A stretch of DNA of 64,000 nucleotides from Sphagnum compactum (GCA_965153455.1 OZ234495.1:16364875-16428874), one strand, 5' to 3'. Numbered from the stretch's first letter, positions 1 through 13,860 are shown. Numbers and translations are program-made. Notes: generated by a model not told the origin, from the letters alone.

Positions 1-3000
1 AGCTTCAGGGGGCTGAAGACACCTTCCCCTATGCATTTTTATGTACTACCCCTTTCAATGAAAATTCTGGGTTTTGGAATGGTACTTGCCATGGACGATG
101 TACTCCTCTTGGGGAGTTTTAGGATCCATGCTTTCTTCAACGTTCTGCAAATTGACCTGCACCTAGAATTGGACATAGGAAAGTGTGGTGAATAGTAAGG
201 TCAAGGTGGGTAGGTACTAAGGAGGGAGGGAGGGAGGGAGGGAGGGAGGGAAGGAATGAAGGAATGAAGGAGGGAGAGGGGAATGAATATTTGATTGCTA
301 AGACCACACAAAGGCCATCATCATCATCAAGTCCATCTTGCATGGGTGGGAAAGAAATTTTGTTTAGCTATCTTTCATTTACAAACTAATGACTAGGTCT
401 CTTCTACACCCAATTGGTGAAGAATATGCATAACTCAACAAGCTTCCAAGGTTACCTTCCATCTCCCAACCTTATGTTGGTTTTGGATGGTGGGAGTTGG
501 GTGAGTTGTTGTTGTTACCTTGCTTGATCTTTTGCTAGGATATTGTGGTATCTAAAGCCCTCGGCCACAGGCTTTACCATACATAAAAAAACCCTATGTT
601 ATAGAGATATAAATATAATGATACCCATTGAGTGTCATGGGGAAAAATAATAAAAATGAGCGGGCATTCTAAAAAAATTGAAATGCCCACTTTGCCCCCC
701 CCAAAAAGTGGAGGAATGCTAAGTAGCATGCCCTCCAGAGAAATCCTGGCCATGTTTTCTGCTAATGAATTCCAGAGAAACAAAGAGATGGATGATGATT
801 CACCCAACTCTTATTATCTCTCATATTTTTACAATGAAGGTTGTTGTTTTGGTTCATTTGAGTAAGTTACAAGGAGGAGGAACATTGTCCCCTCTGAAGC
901 CTCTTATTATCACCATTGCTGTGCAATAGGGTAAGTTGGGTGGTCATCTTTGCAAAGTTTGGATCTTCTTAGGACTTGGTATGATTTGACGGATCTAGGA
1001 CCCACAATGAGGGTGTGAGTACAAGGTAGGTATTTCATGCCTCATGATCGGTTCAATAATCAATGCTTCTTATTGTTGTCGTTGGTGGTCGTTTGTGAGT
1101 GAGCCATACTTGACACTTGAGAGTATGTTTACCTCCTATGTTTGTTCACCTAAGATATTGATCCATATTTTTATTCCATCAAAAAACAATGGTACTAACT
1201 ACTTTTTAGAGTACACATTACACATCACCTTTACTTAACCAATCAGCACACCAAAACCCATTACTTGAAAACTAGTAATGTAGCTAGGACTACCAAATGC
1301 TCTCTCTAGACCTTACAAAGATAGGTACCTCTAACTCCAAAGATTCAATGGAGTGTTGAATGTGTGTCATTTTACAAAAACCTAAGCCTATCCAATACCC
1401 ACTCCAAGTTCACTTATGGGTATGACCACACTTGGTGTTAGCTAGTTAAAATTTTAAAGTTTTACCATTATTAACCTTAGAGTTTAGGTTACTTAACTCT
1501 AATAATGTGTATACTTGTTAACCTAAGAGTAGTTACATGAACACATGTTTACACCTAGTGTCAAATGTATTACTATTTTAGGGTTTGTAAACTCACAATG
1601 AATTTAACCTAAATTTTTGGTTAGACCTAACAAACCTTTTTGCAGAAGTAACTATTTTTAACATCGTGATGAAAGTGGCGAAAGTGGCTAGTTATTTTTT
1701 TATGTTTTTTCATTTTCAAACACATTGCATGATGCATGAACATCTTCATTGTTCATGCTTGCTCGATTAACCTTTTCATATTGCTCTTGTTCCATTGTGT
1801 TTGTTATGTTTTTGTATGATTTTTGGAGCTTTGCATGTAACTTTCTTTTTTGGAATTTTGCATGCAACCTTTTTCTTCAAGTGTGTGCCTTTCTTGTTTT
1901 TTGTGTTCATGGATTTGGAGTACGAGTTTACAATTGTTATAAGTTTTTTATTTTGTTGATTTTGTTGTTGCAAAGAATTTGTTCTCAAAGTGATATGTTT
2001 TCAAATAACTTGTTCTCAAAGTTTTTTCATGTTTTGTGTCAAAGTTGATCACTATAGCCAATGTTCGAATTGTCATTTCGTCTATGTGCTTGCATCATCA
2101 TAGGATTGCTTCCAATTTAAGATGTTGTTTGCAAAATTTAGTCACTGGGTGAAATCAAGGTCAATAACATGGTTTTCCATTTTCTTCCTTATAAAGTATG
2201 ACAATGCATGCTAGTTCCAAAACTTCCACATGAGGAAACAAACATTGTTTGCCATTATCGATTGTCTAAGGATTCAAATTTGCAAGAAAGATACGTAATA
2301 CAAATTGTCAATCCTAATGGAAGTGTGAGTAGCTAATGCCTTTTACAAGATTGCACGAGGTAGTAATTTATTGATTTGCAATGAATTGTTTATAGTTGGT
2401 TGATCAACAATTTCAATTGTTTTCCAAGAGGTTTTCATAGTTTTCAATGTTCTTTTCAAGAATCTCCTTTCTTGGCCATTTAAAAATAAGATGGATGCAA
2501 TAATGCAAGGATTCAAATCTTTTTGTGTAAATCCTTAAATCCTCAATTTATTGCAAGAAAAAACAAATGTTGCTCATGAAGATGTTATTCAAAATGGCGT
2601 TACAATAATTAAAAGAAGAGAAAATTTTGGTGAACTACAACAAGATGAACTTGAAGGGTCTTTGGGGAAATAAAGAAACATGGTTTGAATAAACCTTTTG
2701 AAAACTTACAATTTGCCTTTGAAGTTTTAGTGGCTTCCTTGAAATAAAACTTGGGCACAATGTATTTCTTTGTAATTTTTGATAAACATCTACATGTAGG
2801 AAATTGAATTCAATTTTCAAATTTATGTTGTTGTCTTCTATAGTATTTGAAATGAATTCTAAAATTTTATTTCTTGTTTTGTGCAAAAGAGTCAAAATGC
2901 AGCCATGGCAATTGAAAATGGAAAATTGAAATGAAAGTGAAAATGTGTAATGGTTTCTATAGTACATTTGAACTTTTTTTTCTATAATAGATTCAACATG

Positions 3001-3560
3001 AATTCATAACAAGTTCAAAACAAAGTTGAAAACATATTTGTTTTCTGCAAGAGATTGGAAGTGAATTTTCAATCAAATTGTGTGTTTTCATTTGTTGTAG
3101 TAGGATCAATAATGGTTTTTGGTTTGTCATTGAGCACATCATTCTTAGTACCTAAGTTAATCCAAAAATGGCTTGGACCATATTCTTTTGTGTGATGTTG
3201 ATTTCAACATCTTAAAATTTGAAGTAATCAATTTTTTTGTTTCTAAAGTCTTTATTGTGCTTATGCATGGAGCTTTTTTATTTTCAAGTTGGTTGTGTTC
3301 ATCTTGTCTATTGATGCCACCATCATATTGTTCCCCTGTTTAATAATTTCCATAATGCAGTTGAATGTTAAAGACAACTTGTTCTTGATTTTTGTGTTGC
3401 CAAAAAGTTCTTTGACCAACAATAAACGGGAGTTTGATGATTCTCATTAAGTTAAATCTTCCTTCATAGGTGATGTATCTTCTTGAATTATGTCAATCAT
3501 GCACTTTTGAAAAGATCCAAGTATAATTGGGTTTTCTTTTATTCATGTGAAAGGAATGTG
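1..3560. other. Intergenic DNA, no gene recognised
   Basis: AT-rich DNA with short, low-complexity open frames on both strands and no recognisable protein motif. The only clear structure is a GGGA-type microsatellite near the left end. None of the open frames has the composition or conserved motifs of a real gene. Confidence 0.6.
221..276. repeat. (GGGA)n microsatellite
   Basis: About eight tandem GGGA units followed by degenerate GGAAT/GAAGG units. It explains the proline/serine-rich open frame read on the minus strand here, which is therefore not a gene. Confidence 0.9.
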
Positions 3561-3566
3561 TGGTGC

Positions 3567-4290
3567 CTAGGTGCTTGGATTTCCTTTTGCAAGTGTAGGT
3601 GGTGTAGAAAACTCCATCAATGCCTTTTGCTTGTGTGAGGAAATGAGAAAACCAAGGAAAACATTTTTTTCAGATTTGACATCTAGTTGTAGCATAAGAA
3701 ATCCAAAAACATTGTCATACAATGCCATTAGATCACACAAATGCAAAGGATGCAACATGGGGCACACCCCCATAAATGAGTCCATCAATTTGTACATCAC
3801 TTTTTTGAATTGTTGTAAACATTCAAACTGGTTTTCTCTTGTGGAATAAAATCCCAATACCCTATGTTGTTTCCTATTGAATCCATGTAGTAAAAAATGT
3901 GCTTGAAATCTTCATAGATTATGCCCCACTTGTCTTTACAAATAACATTGTTTTTTAACAACAATGCATGTCCACTTACATTCATAGAGTTTGTAATTTT
4001 TTCCCATCTACACTTTACACTCTTGAATTGATCTCTTAGATCAACCATGTCTAGCCCTTCTATGTACTCATACCTTTTTGCTTGAATTAATGCCATCAAT
4101 TTTGGATGGTCCCAATTTGATTAGCAAAATTTCTTGGATAATCCCAATTTGTTGTAATTTGATTTAACTTTAGGCACAGTTCTCTTCATTTTACTTTGGC
4201 ATTGGCCACCTCTACCCCATTGTGATGGTTGGCCTCTCTTTGCAACATGGTGAATGTCTGCATTTTCCTTACTAGGTACATTTTCCAGAT
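3567..4290 (-). pseudogene. Broken trihelix/Myb-SANT-like DNA-binding gene
   Basis: Two overlapping minus-strand frames (4125 to about 3797, then about 3857 to 3567) together give a trihelix-type layout. A tryptophan-led first helix begins NWDHPKLMALIQAKR, a second reads VKCRWEKI, and a third has CKDKWGIIYEDFKHIF followed by YWDF. After a frameshift near 3850 comes a downstream part with MYKLMDSFMGV. The W...KW...DFK..DY...YW pattern is that of plant trihelix/MADF-like Myb domains, which occur in transcription factors and in transposon-associated proteins. An in-frame stop just before the first helix and the frameshift mark it as decayed. Upstream (about 4200-4290) a basic QRGQPSQWGRGG stretch may be the remains of the N-terminus. 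No partner transposase is visible nearby, so host gene copy versus transposon-carried copy is undecided. Confidence 0.6.
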
Positions 4291-4299
4291 TTATTCCAC

Positions 4300-7200
4300 A
4301 AATTTTTGTTAACTTAATCTTATCTCCAATTGAAATTGGTGTAGAAATTCATTTGGATGTAGATACTTAAATTGTTGTTATTTATGACATTGTCAACTTT
4401 TGCGATGAATGCCATTTTGTTGTTGTTTCACATTTGACGCACACAAAATGGAATTGCAACATTTTAGACTTTAGATGTGTGTTTGAAGGTTTGACAATGG
4501 CACAAAAGTGAAGTTTTGAAATCTAGAAGTTGAAAAGTGTGATGGTGCAAGAAAGGAGCTTTAGTTCGAAAACTACGAAGTGCACTTGAAGGTTAGGTGA
4601 TGATAATCATGAGTGATGGTGAATGCATGGGCAATGTAATGGTGTGGATTTGTTTTTGAATTGATAAGTTAACAGAGGTGTACAAGGTTAAAATTTGGCC
4701 TACCAATATAACATTGCATTTGTAGTTCATTTTTATTTACCTCAAGTGACAAATAAACATTTTTTGGTAATTTGCCAAATTCCTTAACTATGGCATAACA
4801 TAGAATGTTGTCAGATGCCATGTCAATTTTTGTGTTAAATATAATATTAGGCATGGATGTTGTTATTTATAATTTTTTTTGAATCTAATTATATCTACAT
4901 TAACATTATTTTCAAGTTTTCATATTCATAAACTCCAAAGGATTTGCTTGACTCCAAAATCTAGACTAGTGTTGGGAGAGGATATAGATTTTCATTATCC
5001 CTAAGGGTAGGGTTAGGGTATATTGATTATTGGGGAGGCAATTTTACCTATAAAATAAATGGTTTAAAAGTTTTTGGTTGGTATATTAGATTTTTTGGAT
5101 ACAAATTTAATATCAAAGTAAGGATATGCAACTTTTTATTTAATTTTTGTATGAAAATAAACATGGTTCAATTTGACAAATATTTTCCCTCTAAATACAT
5201 GTATTTTGGTCTTGAATATACATGATAATAAGGATATCATCAAGTTAAATGGTATCATGATCTGAACTTAAGATTCCTTATTACATTTGTGTTGTCATTT
5301 TATCCATTCATAAATCTCAATCTTCATTACCATATACATTAAATATTTAAACATCAAAATTTATTGCCCTTTTCAAAATATTTTTTTATTTACCAATATT
5401 TTTTCCTATTCAAAGGATATGTTGATGTGAATCATTTTATAACCTACAAATTATTAAATATCCAATGAACTTAAGAGAATTAAAGGAAGGAGCTAGGCAC
5501 AATGATCATGTAACAAAAGAAAGGTAAAATCTTGGGAATCAAATATATATCAACCCCATGTGAAAGTGCTTTATATTTTGTGATCATTTCATTAATTTTC
5601 TTTTCATCCCTACTTGCTTTATTGGGCAAGAAATAATTTATTTGACAACAACTAACCATAAAGGCATGACCAACCTATTTAGGCACACACAAATAATACT
5701 AATTGAAATCTAAAAGGACAAGCACATAACCCTTATGCTAGCAAATGAGAGAGGATTATGTTTATGGTAAAGCTTGGTGGGTATAATTGGCTTACACAAG
5801 GTGGAATGGAATGGGGCCCAATATTGGTAATGTGCAACCTTGAGAACTTTACTCAATGTAAAGCCCTCTTGGAAATTTTAAAATTTTTTTTTGGGTAATA
5901 TCTAGCAATTATCATAAGAAAAGAATGATTCACAAAAAGAGGCAAAATGCTAGCCATTTTTTAGACATGATCCTTTGGCCAATTTTGCAAAGGCAAAATT
6001 CCTATTTATAAAGGGCCTCCAAATACACTAATTTTTAAAAAGGATGGTTTCTCTATTAAATTTTATGGTGAGATGGATGAAGATTCAACAACCATTTGAT
6101 GGAAAATATATGAAATAATATAAGGAATTCAAATACTAATTTCACCAACTTTGTGTGATTATTTGATCAAATTTCATTATTGATGATGATTCATTGGAAT
6201 TAGTTTAGGTAGGGCAACTTTAGATTCCATAAATGATCCTTCAAACTATAATTTATTTATCCAATTTCCAATTAAAGAGGAATGAAAATGTATTTTTTCC
6301 CATTTGTTTCTTTTCAAAAAATAAAATCAACACCATGGTTACAAGCAAATTTTCAATACTTTATGCACCAATTTTCATCTCATTTATTTTCAATTGAATT
6401 GATTTGAACTCTTAATTAAATTTGAATCTAATTCAATGAAATTCACATTGAATTCAATTAAGTTGTATGCAATGGCATTCAATATTTTCATTCAATTTAA
6501 ACTTAATTTTCACAAAATCAATTCATTTGTATCATCAATTGATCGTTAATAGTAGTGCATAACAATGTGGAACAACAACTTGATTAAAGTTATTGAGGAT
6601 CAAATCATTTTTGGAATGAAAATGTTGGAACTTTTGCTTTGGGGTTGTGACCAAGTCTTTAGATGCATTCAAAGTTCTATCAAATCAAAGGCTCAACCTT
6701 AAGAAAAATGGTGAAGAAGACATGATGAAAATGCCCAAGGGGTGAGATGTTTGCAATTAAGCTCACAATGACAATGAAGGCGTTTACCTTCTCATATTGA
6801 AGGAAGATGTTGCACAACCCAAAACTTTGAGCTCATCACCAACAATTTGATGAGGGAAGTGACAAATACAAATGTAAGTCTTAACATGAGCATGAAAAAC
6901 CCAACCAAAAAAAAGTTCAAAGTATATTGCAAATAAAAAAGAAGGCCTCTAAGTCTAACAAAGATAATTTTTTTTTTTGGAACTTCAAAACTTCCCATGA
7001 GTTTTAAGTGGCTAAAACACAATTTAGGAAAGAAACTAAGTTTAAATTGGGTGAGATATACATTCTTTGAAAGATTTTGACAATGCTTATAAGATATCAT
7101 GATCTTAATCACATATGTTAATTTGGGAATTATGTGTCTTTGAAACTTCAATACACGATATATTTTGATTTTCTATTGGGAAAGTTTGGAATTGGTTTAA

Positions 7201-9470
7201 GGAATTTCTAGACTTTGTCATTGAAATTCACATGGAAACCTAGAAAACTTTCTAAGGGAGTAGAACCTTTACAAAGGTTTAGCCTATATTGAATCTATGA
7301 TGCATCCCAATTCTCGGTTGGGTTCACATTGCATCAAATTCATGCTTTTGTTGTTTTGAACAAATAGATAGTTGGAATATCCATTACCAAAGTCACATGT
7401 TGATACGTCTTAAGTTTTGATTGTTTAAATTGAACCATAGAGAATCAAGGAACTCAATCAAGGTTCATGAAATTTTTGTTACATGTCCACAAAGTTCACA
7501 AGTCCACACAATATGGAGGATCAAATTCCTTTCAAATGAAATATGGAGGAAAAAATAAACCAACATGAAAATAAATGATCATATTTTGGTTATTTATTTT
7601 TGATATGTAAAAAATCATCAAACTATTTGAATATGTTCACAATCGACTATCAAATAGGAACCATGACCTAATGGTGCCTTGTGTTTTGAAGCAAAATGAA
7701 CTTTTTGAAATGTTAAACTATAAAGGGTGGATATGTATGTTTAGTCCTTCAATAAGTTCAACAATGGTTGGTAAAAAACTTATTAAACAAATTTTGAATG
7801 TTTTGTTGAAATATAAATCCATAAAAGAATGCAAATTTTTAGGACACTTTAAAAATGAAAGTCTCTTATTTGGAATGCCAAAGTCTTATTAAAATAAAAT
7901 AAAATGTCCTTCTTTTTAATTCACATCTCCTATACTTCTTTCTAAACCTTTGGAATATAACTTTGAAATTATTTTTAAAACTATAGTTGTTTATCAATGG
8001 AATTTCTTATGATGTTTTTTTGAAATTCTAACATCAATTCCACAAAATTTGGTGTTTTATAATACTAAAATTTTATGCCATCAGGTAGAGCATAATTTAT
8101 TTTATTTGTGATTAAAATATAAAATAATTTGTACTAATATTGCTATTCCTATTGATTCTTTTTTGGTAAGATTATATAATTGAGACATGGTTCTTGAAAT
8201 GTGTTTTAGGACATTTAAGGACATGTTTAATCATCAAAATTATAATTAAAAAATTGTATTGATCTTAATGTACATTCCTATTTAATGAAACAATAAAAAA
8301 TAAACAACTTATAAAGTATACAAGTCATAAAAATCTATCAAGTTGAGATTAAAAATGATTTTGGAATGAAATTGTCCTTTTGTGTTCCCCAATTGTGCAT
8401 GCATTTGTTTCAATGAAGTTAAAATCATCTCAACTTCAAGGACTATGTAACACACCAATAGATGTACACAAAAATCACATATAACAAAGGTCACTTATGT
8501 GGGAAATCAAACTCATGCATAATACCTTCTAAATATACATACCCTTTATATGATTGTAAGATGCAAGTCAATTGTAAAAATGAAAGGTTGGACTTAATGA
8601 ATTCACAAATTTAGCTAACAAATATAGGTTCAAATTTGATAATTAAGTTTTTAATTGTTAATTCTCCTAGTCACAGGTTGCTTTTTAAAATATCACATTC
8701 ACCGAAAAAAAAAAAAAAAAACCCTTCCATTGAATCCCAAATGATAGACATGCAAATGCAAGTCTATTTTTCTTGGTGCAAAATTTCAATTATACTTAAA
8801 AATTGGAAGCCCCAACAACCATCATTGATATGAGTTTTTAGTTGAAATTCTCCAAAACATAAATCAATATAGGTTTATTCCATGGAACAACCTTTGAGCA
8901 GGTAACAAACACATTTTCAATAAAAGAACATAATTAAAATAATTTTGTAAATTCTAGGCTTTTTCTTAGGTGCGATAGGCAACCATTTGTAGGGTTCACT
9001 TTTTCCAATTCTTTCTTCATGTTTCCAAACCTCTATGGATGTTGTAATTCACATGTTCCAATGCAAATACCCTAGTACTAATCTTGTGTTGGAGGATTGT
9101 TGTAAAGCCCCATAAAATAAAAATGATTTACCCTACCTTTTCACAAATTCTACTTTGAGGGTAAAGGTCCTCACCAAAATTCAAACCCTAAGGTAAAACC
9201 TAATTAGGGGATAACCAATTTCTTCTAACACGTGGCTAGGCTTGGGAAGTAGTATATTTACTTTCTTAGGGTGTATTATACCCACATACCCTTATTGGAT
9301 ACATAGGCTTTGCACCTACAAACTTTACAATGAGGCTTTCCCAAGAAGTTCCATAATAGTAATAACTTCACAAGTTCCCCTTCCCCACTTTCCCTGAATA
9401 TAATGAAAACAAGCTCCACTTTTAAGGAGCAAATCTTTAAAAAGGTGAATGTGTATATTACCGTGGTTCA
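4300..9470. other. Intergenic DNA, no gene recognised
   Basis: AT-rich sequence without a supported gene. It contains one copy (about 6190-6480) of a dispersed repeat that recurs at about 50330-50650. A 73-codon open frame at 7671-7892 (+) has mixed composition, but I could not assign it to any family. Confidence 0.55.
6190..6480. repeat. Dispersed repeat, copy A
   Basis: Shares a colinear series of blocks with 50330-50650: a TTTAGGTAGG.CAACTTTA block, a TTCCATAA block, a GAGG..TG.AAAA block, CAACACCAT, then TTTTCAATAC...CACCAATTT and an AATTGAATT-rich tail. Both copies lie in the same orientation. They are diverged and of unknown class, without coding content; probably an old non-autonomous transposon or LTR fragment. 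Confidence 0.5.
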
Positions 9471-9489
9471 CCCTGGTTGATACCTGACC

Positions 9490-9715
9490 ATGTAAGTAAG
9501 TGGGTAAGTAGGTATGCAATGTAAGTGATTTGTATGTATGTAGGTAAGGTACTTGGTGCTGGCCTATTATGTAGGTAGATACCCGTGTGGATGGTTAGTT
9601 AGTACAGAGTTAAACCACCATGGTTACCTAGAATGTAAGTGATATACTATGTGTGTAAGCAAGGCACTTGGTGAGTACTAGGTAGGAAGATACATACTAC
9701 TACTACTACTAACCA
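9490..9715. repeat. Degenerate GTAA/GTAG/ACT microsatellite tract
   Basis: Runs of GTAAGTAAG, GTATGTATG and GTAGGTA units with a partly duplicated context: ACTTGGTG...GGTAGATAC recurs as ACTTGGTGAG...GGAAGATAC, and ACCATGGTTA occurs twice. It ends in an (ACT)n run. It is a locally duplicated simple-sequence region with no coding signal. Confidence 0.6.
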
Positions 9716-10116
9716 TGGTTAACTGCGGGTCAGATATACAATGAAAAAATGTTTCTTCTTATCTTGCACATCATCCATCCATCGTCTGCATGGTGTGCTT
9801 GTGGGTGCTGGTTCACTCTGCCCAAAAGGACCTTGGGACCAAAATTGCACAAAATTGCTGCCTCCCTCTCTGGCTCTACATAGTCTGGCTTCAGAAAGCT
9901 GATTCTCTCTCACTCACTCATCTGTTCAGCAGCAACAAACCAAAGTACTCCCACACTTGGGCAAACCAAATGCACTCTCTCTCTCCCTTTCTCTCTCTCT
10001 TAACCCTTACACATCTGTACAAAAAAATTTCAAAGCTGCTACTAAGTTAGTGACAATGGTGATGTACACGATATATCCTGCCAGAGAAGACTTACTATAA
10101 TCCTAAGTCCTCTCCT

Positions 10117-10136
10117 ATGCAAGCAAAATGACAGCA

Positions 10137-10170
<34 letters not shown>

Positions 10171-10281
10171 TAACTAGTGTAATTGGCCGGTTAAAGGTAT
10201 TAGGCAGGTTCTCCAACAAGTTTTTAGGGTATCTGAACAGCTCCAAGCAAATGACACACACTCTCTCCTCAAGAGTCCTAA

Positions 10282-10315
<34 letters not shown>

Positions 10316-10580
10316 CAAGAGCTCCTACCTAGTGTAGTTGGCGGGTTCAAGGTATTAGGCAGGTTCTCCAACAAGTTTTTAGGGTATCCGAATGGCTGCA
10401 AGCAAATGACAGCACTTTTTCTCTCTCTCTCTCAAGAGCTTCAAAGTCCCTACTCTTGAACAGGGACAAGGGTTTCTCCCAAGAGCTCCTAAATGATGTT
10501 TAGGGTTTAGGGTTCACAGTACCTATTACTAAGGCAAGTAGTGGTTCTCTAACATGTACTTGGTCAGCTTCTAGGGTATC
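10117..10580. repeat. Tandem ~156-bp repeat with (CT)n arrays
   Basis: Two well-preserved copies of a block running from CTAGTGTA.TTGGC.GGTT through AGGCAGGTTCTCCAACAAG to TTTAGGGTATC and GCAAATGACA occur at about 10174-10257 and 10330-10415. Each is preceded by a long pure (CT)n array (10137-10170 and 10285-10313). A third, degraded copy lies at about 10525-10580 (GGTTCTCTAACATG...TAGGGTATCC). The whole is a higher-order tandem repeat built round microsatellites. Confidence 0.8.
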
Positions 10581-10713
10581 CAGATTTGAGGGTCTCTGAA
10601 GAAATAATAATAATAATAATAAATAATAGAATTTAAAAAAAAAACCACCCATATAGAAGAACGTTCCTTTCAAAATCAAAGAATTATAGGGTTCTTAAAA
10701 AGGCTCAATGTTA

Positions 10714-10716
<3 letters not shown>

Positions 10717-10744
<28 letters not shown>
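10717..10744. repeat. (GT)n microsatellite
   Basis: Fourteen uninterrupted GT dinucleotides; a shorter interrupted TG run follows at about 11036-11060. Confidence 0.9.
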
Positions 10745-10747
<3 letters not shown>

Positions 10748-11149
10748 GATGAGAGAGCCCCATAGCCTGACCTGACTTGAACACTCAGCTCCTGGATCTT
10801 TCTTTGGGTTTTCTGAGACTAAATTTAATGGTCCAGTTAATTTCAAGTGAATGAGTTGTACCATGAAAGCATGGCCAACACTTGGCAGGCATCATAGATA
10901 TTGAAAAGGCGGCCATGTCCAATTGTAAGTTGCAAGATGGCAATGACTTTGTGTGTGTACTCACTCTAGGAGGGTTTTTAAAAAAAAAAGTACTTACTAC
11001 TTTTCACAAGGGAGGAAAGCAAGTGAGAGGAGGCTCTGTGTGTGTCTGTGTGTGTGTGTGAGAAGAGGTAGGCTAGAAGAGGTTGTTCCTCTCTTACTAC
11101 TACTTCAATTTGGTTGCTTATCTAGCCTACACATTATTAACTACTAAAT

Positions 11150-13860
11150 TAGTTATTATTGTCCACTCCCTTGTCATAAGCCAAATAGGTATCATCAACA
11201 CTCCATCATGTTCATAGAGTGTCACTTAGATACCTTAATAAGTCAGCCATCAGCATTAAATGCATTTGAGCATGTAAGATCCCTCACACTCTTAAGGACT
11301 AGGCATATGATACCTATCTACATATGTTTAGGTTCATGGTAACATTCACTTAGTGCTTTACCATGGATAAAGCTAATAGGCGAGGGACATTCGTGGCCGG
11401 AATTGGCTATTGCCTTGTCTTACGCCTTTTCTTTCAGAAATGCCCTTACCATGGAGCTCTACCCTACACAAAATTACTCCACTCATTGTGCATGGTGTAA
11501 GGATGGGTAGTTAGCTGGCCACATATGAAGGGCCAATAAACCCCAACAAGCCACCCAATGTTAATTTTAACAAGACCTTCAGGTCATTTCATAGACTTGG
11601 TTTGGAAACTTGTGACGGGCGTTGTTGCCATTAGATGCTGTTGTAGAAATCAAAATCACACGAATCACCTTAAATGATACAAAATGCATTACATAAATTG
11701 ATGCTTGCAAGAGAATAAACATTTTGAATATGGAATATGATTTTTTTTTAAAAAAGTCTAGCTAATTACGGTAGTGCTCACTAAATCAAATGGTTAAGTT
11801 TGGGGTGTGGTTTGCATCCCTTTCCAGCAATATGAGGATTATGGGATTTAATACTTTAGCCTTTGTAGCATTTTTTGACATAAAAATTTAGTCCCAAGCA
11901 ACCTTTGGTTTCACTCCAACATTTTGGATCACACATTGTTGGTGCACACCTTCATTCAAGAGGCTCACCAATCAACAAGCTCCTCCATCAAAGATGCAAT
12001 GCATTTTGGCAATTGCAATTGTTACCCAAAAAACACACACACACATATTTATAGTAAATGTAAGATAAAAATAAAATGATGTGATTGTAAGGAGTTGTAG
12101 ATTTGTGAGCTTTTGATTGATCACTAGATTTGGAAATCTCACCACATGTGGAGATTTTAATGACACTACATTCATCTTTATTTTGAAATTCACAAAACCA
12201 CCATGAAAACTTCCTTCGTACTTGGAGGTTAGAAAGAAAAATTCTATCCCATCAAAGTAAACATGAGGAAAGCCTCTTCCTTACCATTCTTGCATTTGTC
12301 ATCAATTGCATTTCAAGGATATGAATGATGTCAGATGCATTCTCGCCATTGAACCAATGATGGAATGGATCATGTTTTGGGCCCAAGTTATCGTCAAAGT
12401 TTCTATTATGAAGTCTTGCCACAAATTTTAACATTGTTTCACACATAGGTAGCCTAGTTCTCAATAATTCATGGCCTTGCCATTAGCCAATGCAAAACAC
12501 AATTAGGAATAGAAATTCTAATTGCGGGAGGGGGTGGCTTGGGGGTGAATTTTGATGTTTATAATGTTCTTGCAAAATTCCCAATTGAAGAGGTTCATAC
12601 CTTGCATTTTGTTTCTCCAAATCATGAGCTCTCCATGAGGTCTTTTTTTTTTTGGTTTGGGGGGGGGGGGGGTCAATTTCCCTTGAAAATTGTGCCACGT
12701 AGGTTTCGCCTTGATTTGTCACTTTGTGGTCTTCAACCTCATCTAAAGCCTGAGGGTAAAATTTATGGCTCTCAGCCAATGGGTTTGCTCTATTTCATTG
12801 GACCCTAGACCTTTGACCCTCATGTAAAGTGGCCGTAATTGATGTGCTATGAATCCCAAATAGTGCACCTCCGACTCTCACCCATGACTTGTTGCATGGA
12901 GCTGGTAATTGAATTAGGATCAATTAGGTTATTGACTTAAAGTAGGTTCGGAAAACTTTAGGTCTGAGTTTTAGCGTATCCAGATTGGAGGTTCAATGTT
13001 TTGCTAGAATCGTCAATTGGGGTCGAATTGGGCAATCAATTTTTTTTCAATACAATTGAATTGGAACCTAAATTAGGGGCATTGTCCTTTTGTATACAAG
13101 TTATCCAAGTAGCTAAGTATAACATTTCCACCAAAAAAAAAAAGGAAAAAAAATTGATCTTACTTTTAATGAGTTTTAATTGATTATTCATAATCCTTAA
13201 GATGTGTGGATTAGTTGAATAAATTACTATTACACAATTTTAAAATATATTTAGTGCATAAAAGGACTACAAGTCATAGAGAAAACTAGAATTTCTGCTA
13301 CAAGTCATTGGAAAGCCCACTATATTTTGGCACATTGATTTTTTTTCCTTTCGTGTGGTGAATTTTTGACATTTTGTGAAAATATTTTTGGAAAAAGAAT
13401 ATTCTGTCAAAAATTTCCCTGTTTTGAAAAAAAAAATCTTCAAAAACGAATTATAAAAGAATTGCTGAAAATTGCTATAATTGCCCCTACAATATCAAAG
13501 GGTGCTTAAGATTTTTCTACTTTCATATTTTTTAATATTGCAGAACTTGGCTAAATATACTATATTTATAGATGATCACTACTTGAGCAACATTACAAAG
13601 TGTAAAAAAAAAAAAAAAAACCACTATTCTGGCGATATCCTAGGAGCAGGCTATGGTCTAAATTTGGCGATTTCAACTTGTTGTTCCTCAAAATAAGGCG
13701 ACCTTACGCCATTGTTTTCCAGAAAAAAACTTTGTAGGATTCGCAGCCTTTTTTTGGGGTCGCCAAGTGGGGTAATTTCGCTCCAAAAAGGAAAAAAAAA
13801 AAAACGCTGCATGTAAGTTGTAAGGCGCATAGATGGATGGTGTGCTGGTGGGTGCTGGTT
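11150..13860. other. Intergenic DNA, no gene recognised
   Basis: No supported gene. It includes homopolymer runs (G at about 12660-12672, A at about 13603-13620) and a weak tRNA-like segment near 11780-11855 that could be an eroded SINE. A 24-bp block at 13837-13860 repeats one at 9790-9813 with a single mismatch. Confidence 0.55.

Noticed and set aside
7671-7892. 73-codon plus-strand open frame as a gene or viral relic
   Set aside because: Mixed composition but no motif I can name; kept as unassigned.
10500-10516. Interstitial telomere repeat (TTTAGGG)
   Set aside because: Only about two units are present, too few to call a telomeric tract.
11780-11855. Second SINE-like segment
   Set aside because: Box-like words are too degenerate to separate from chance.
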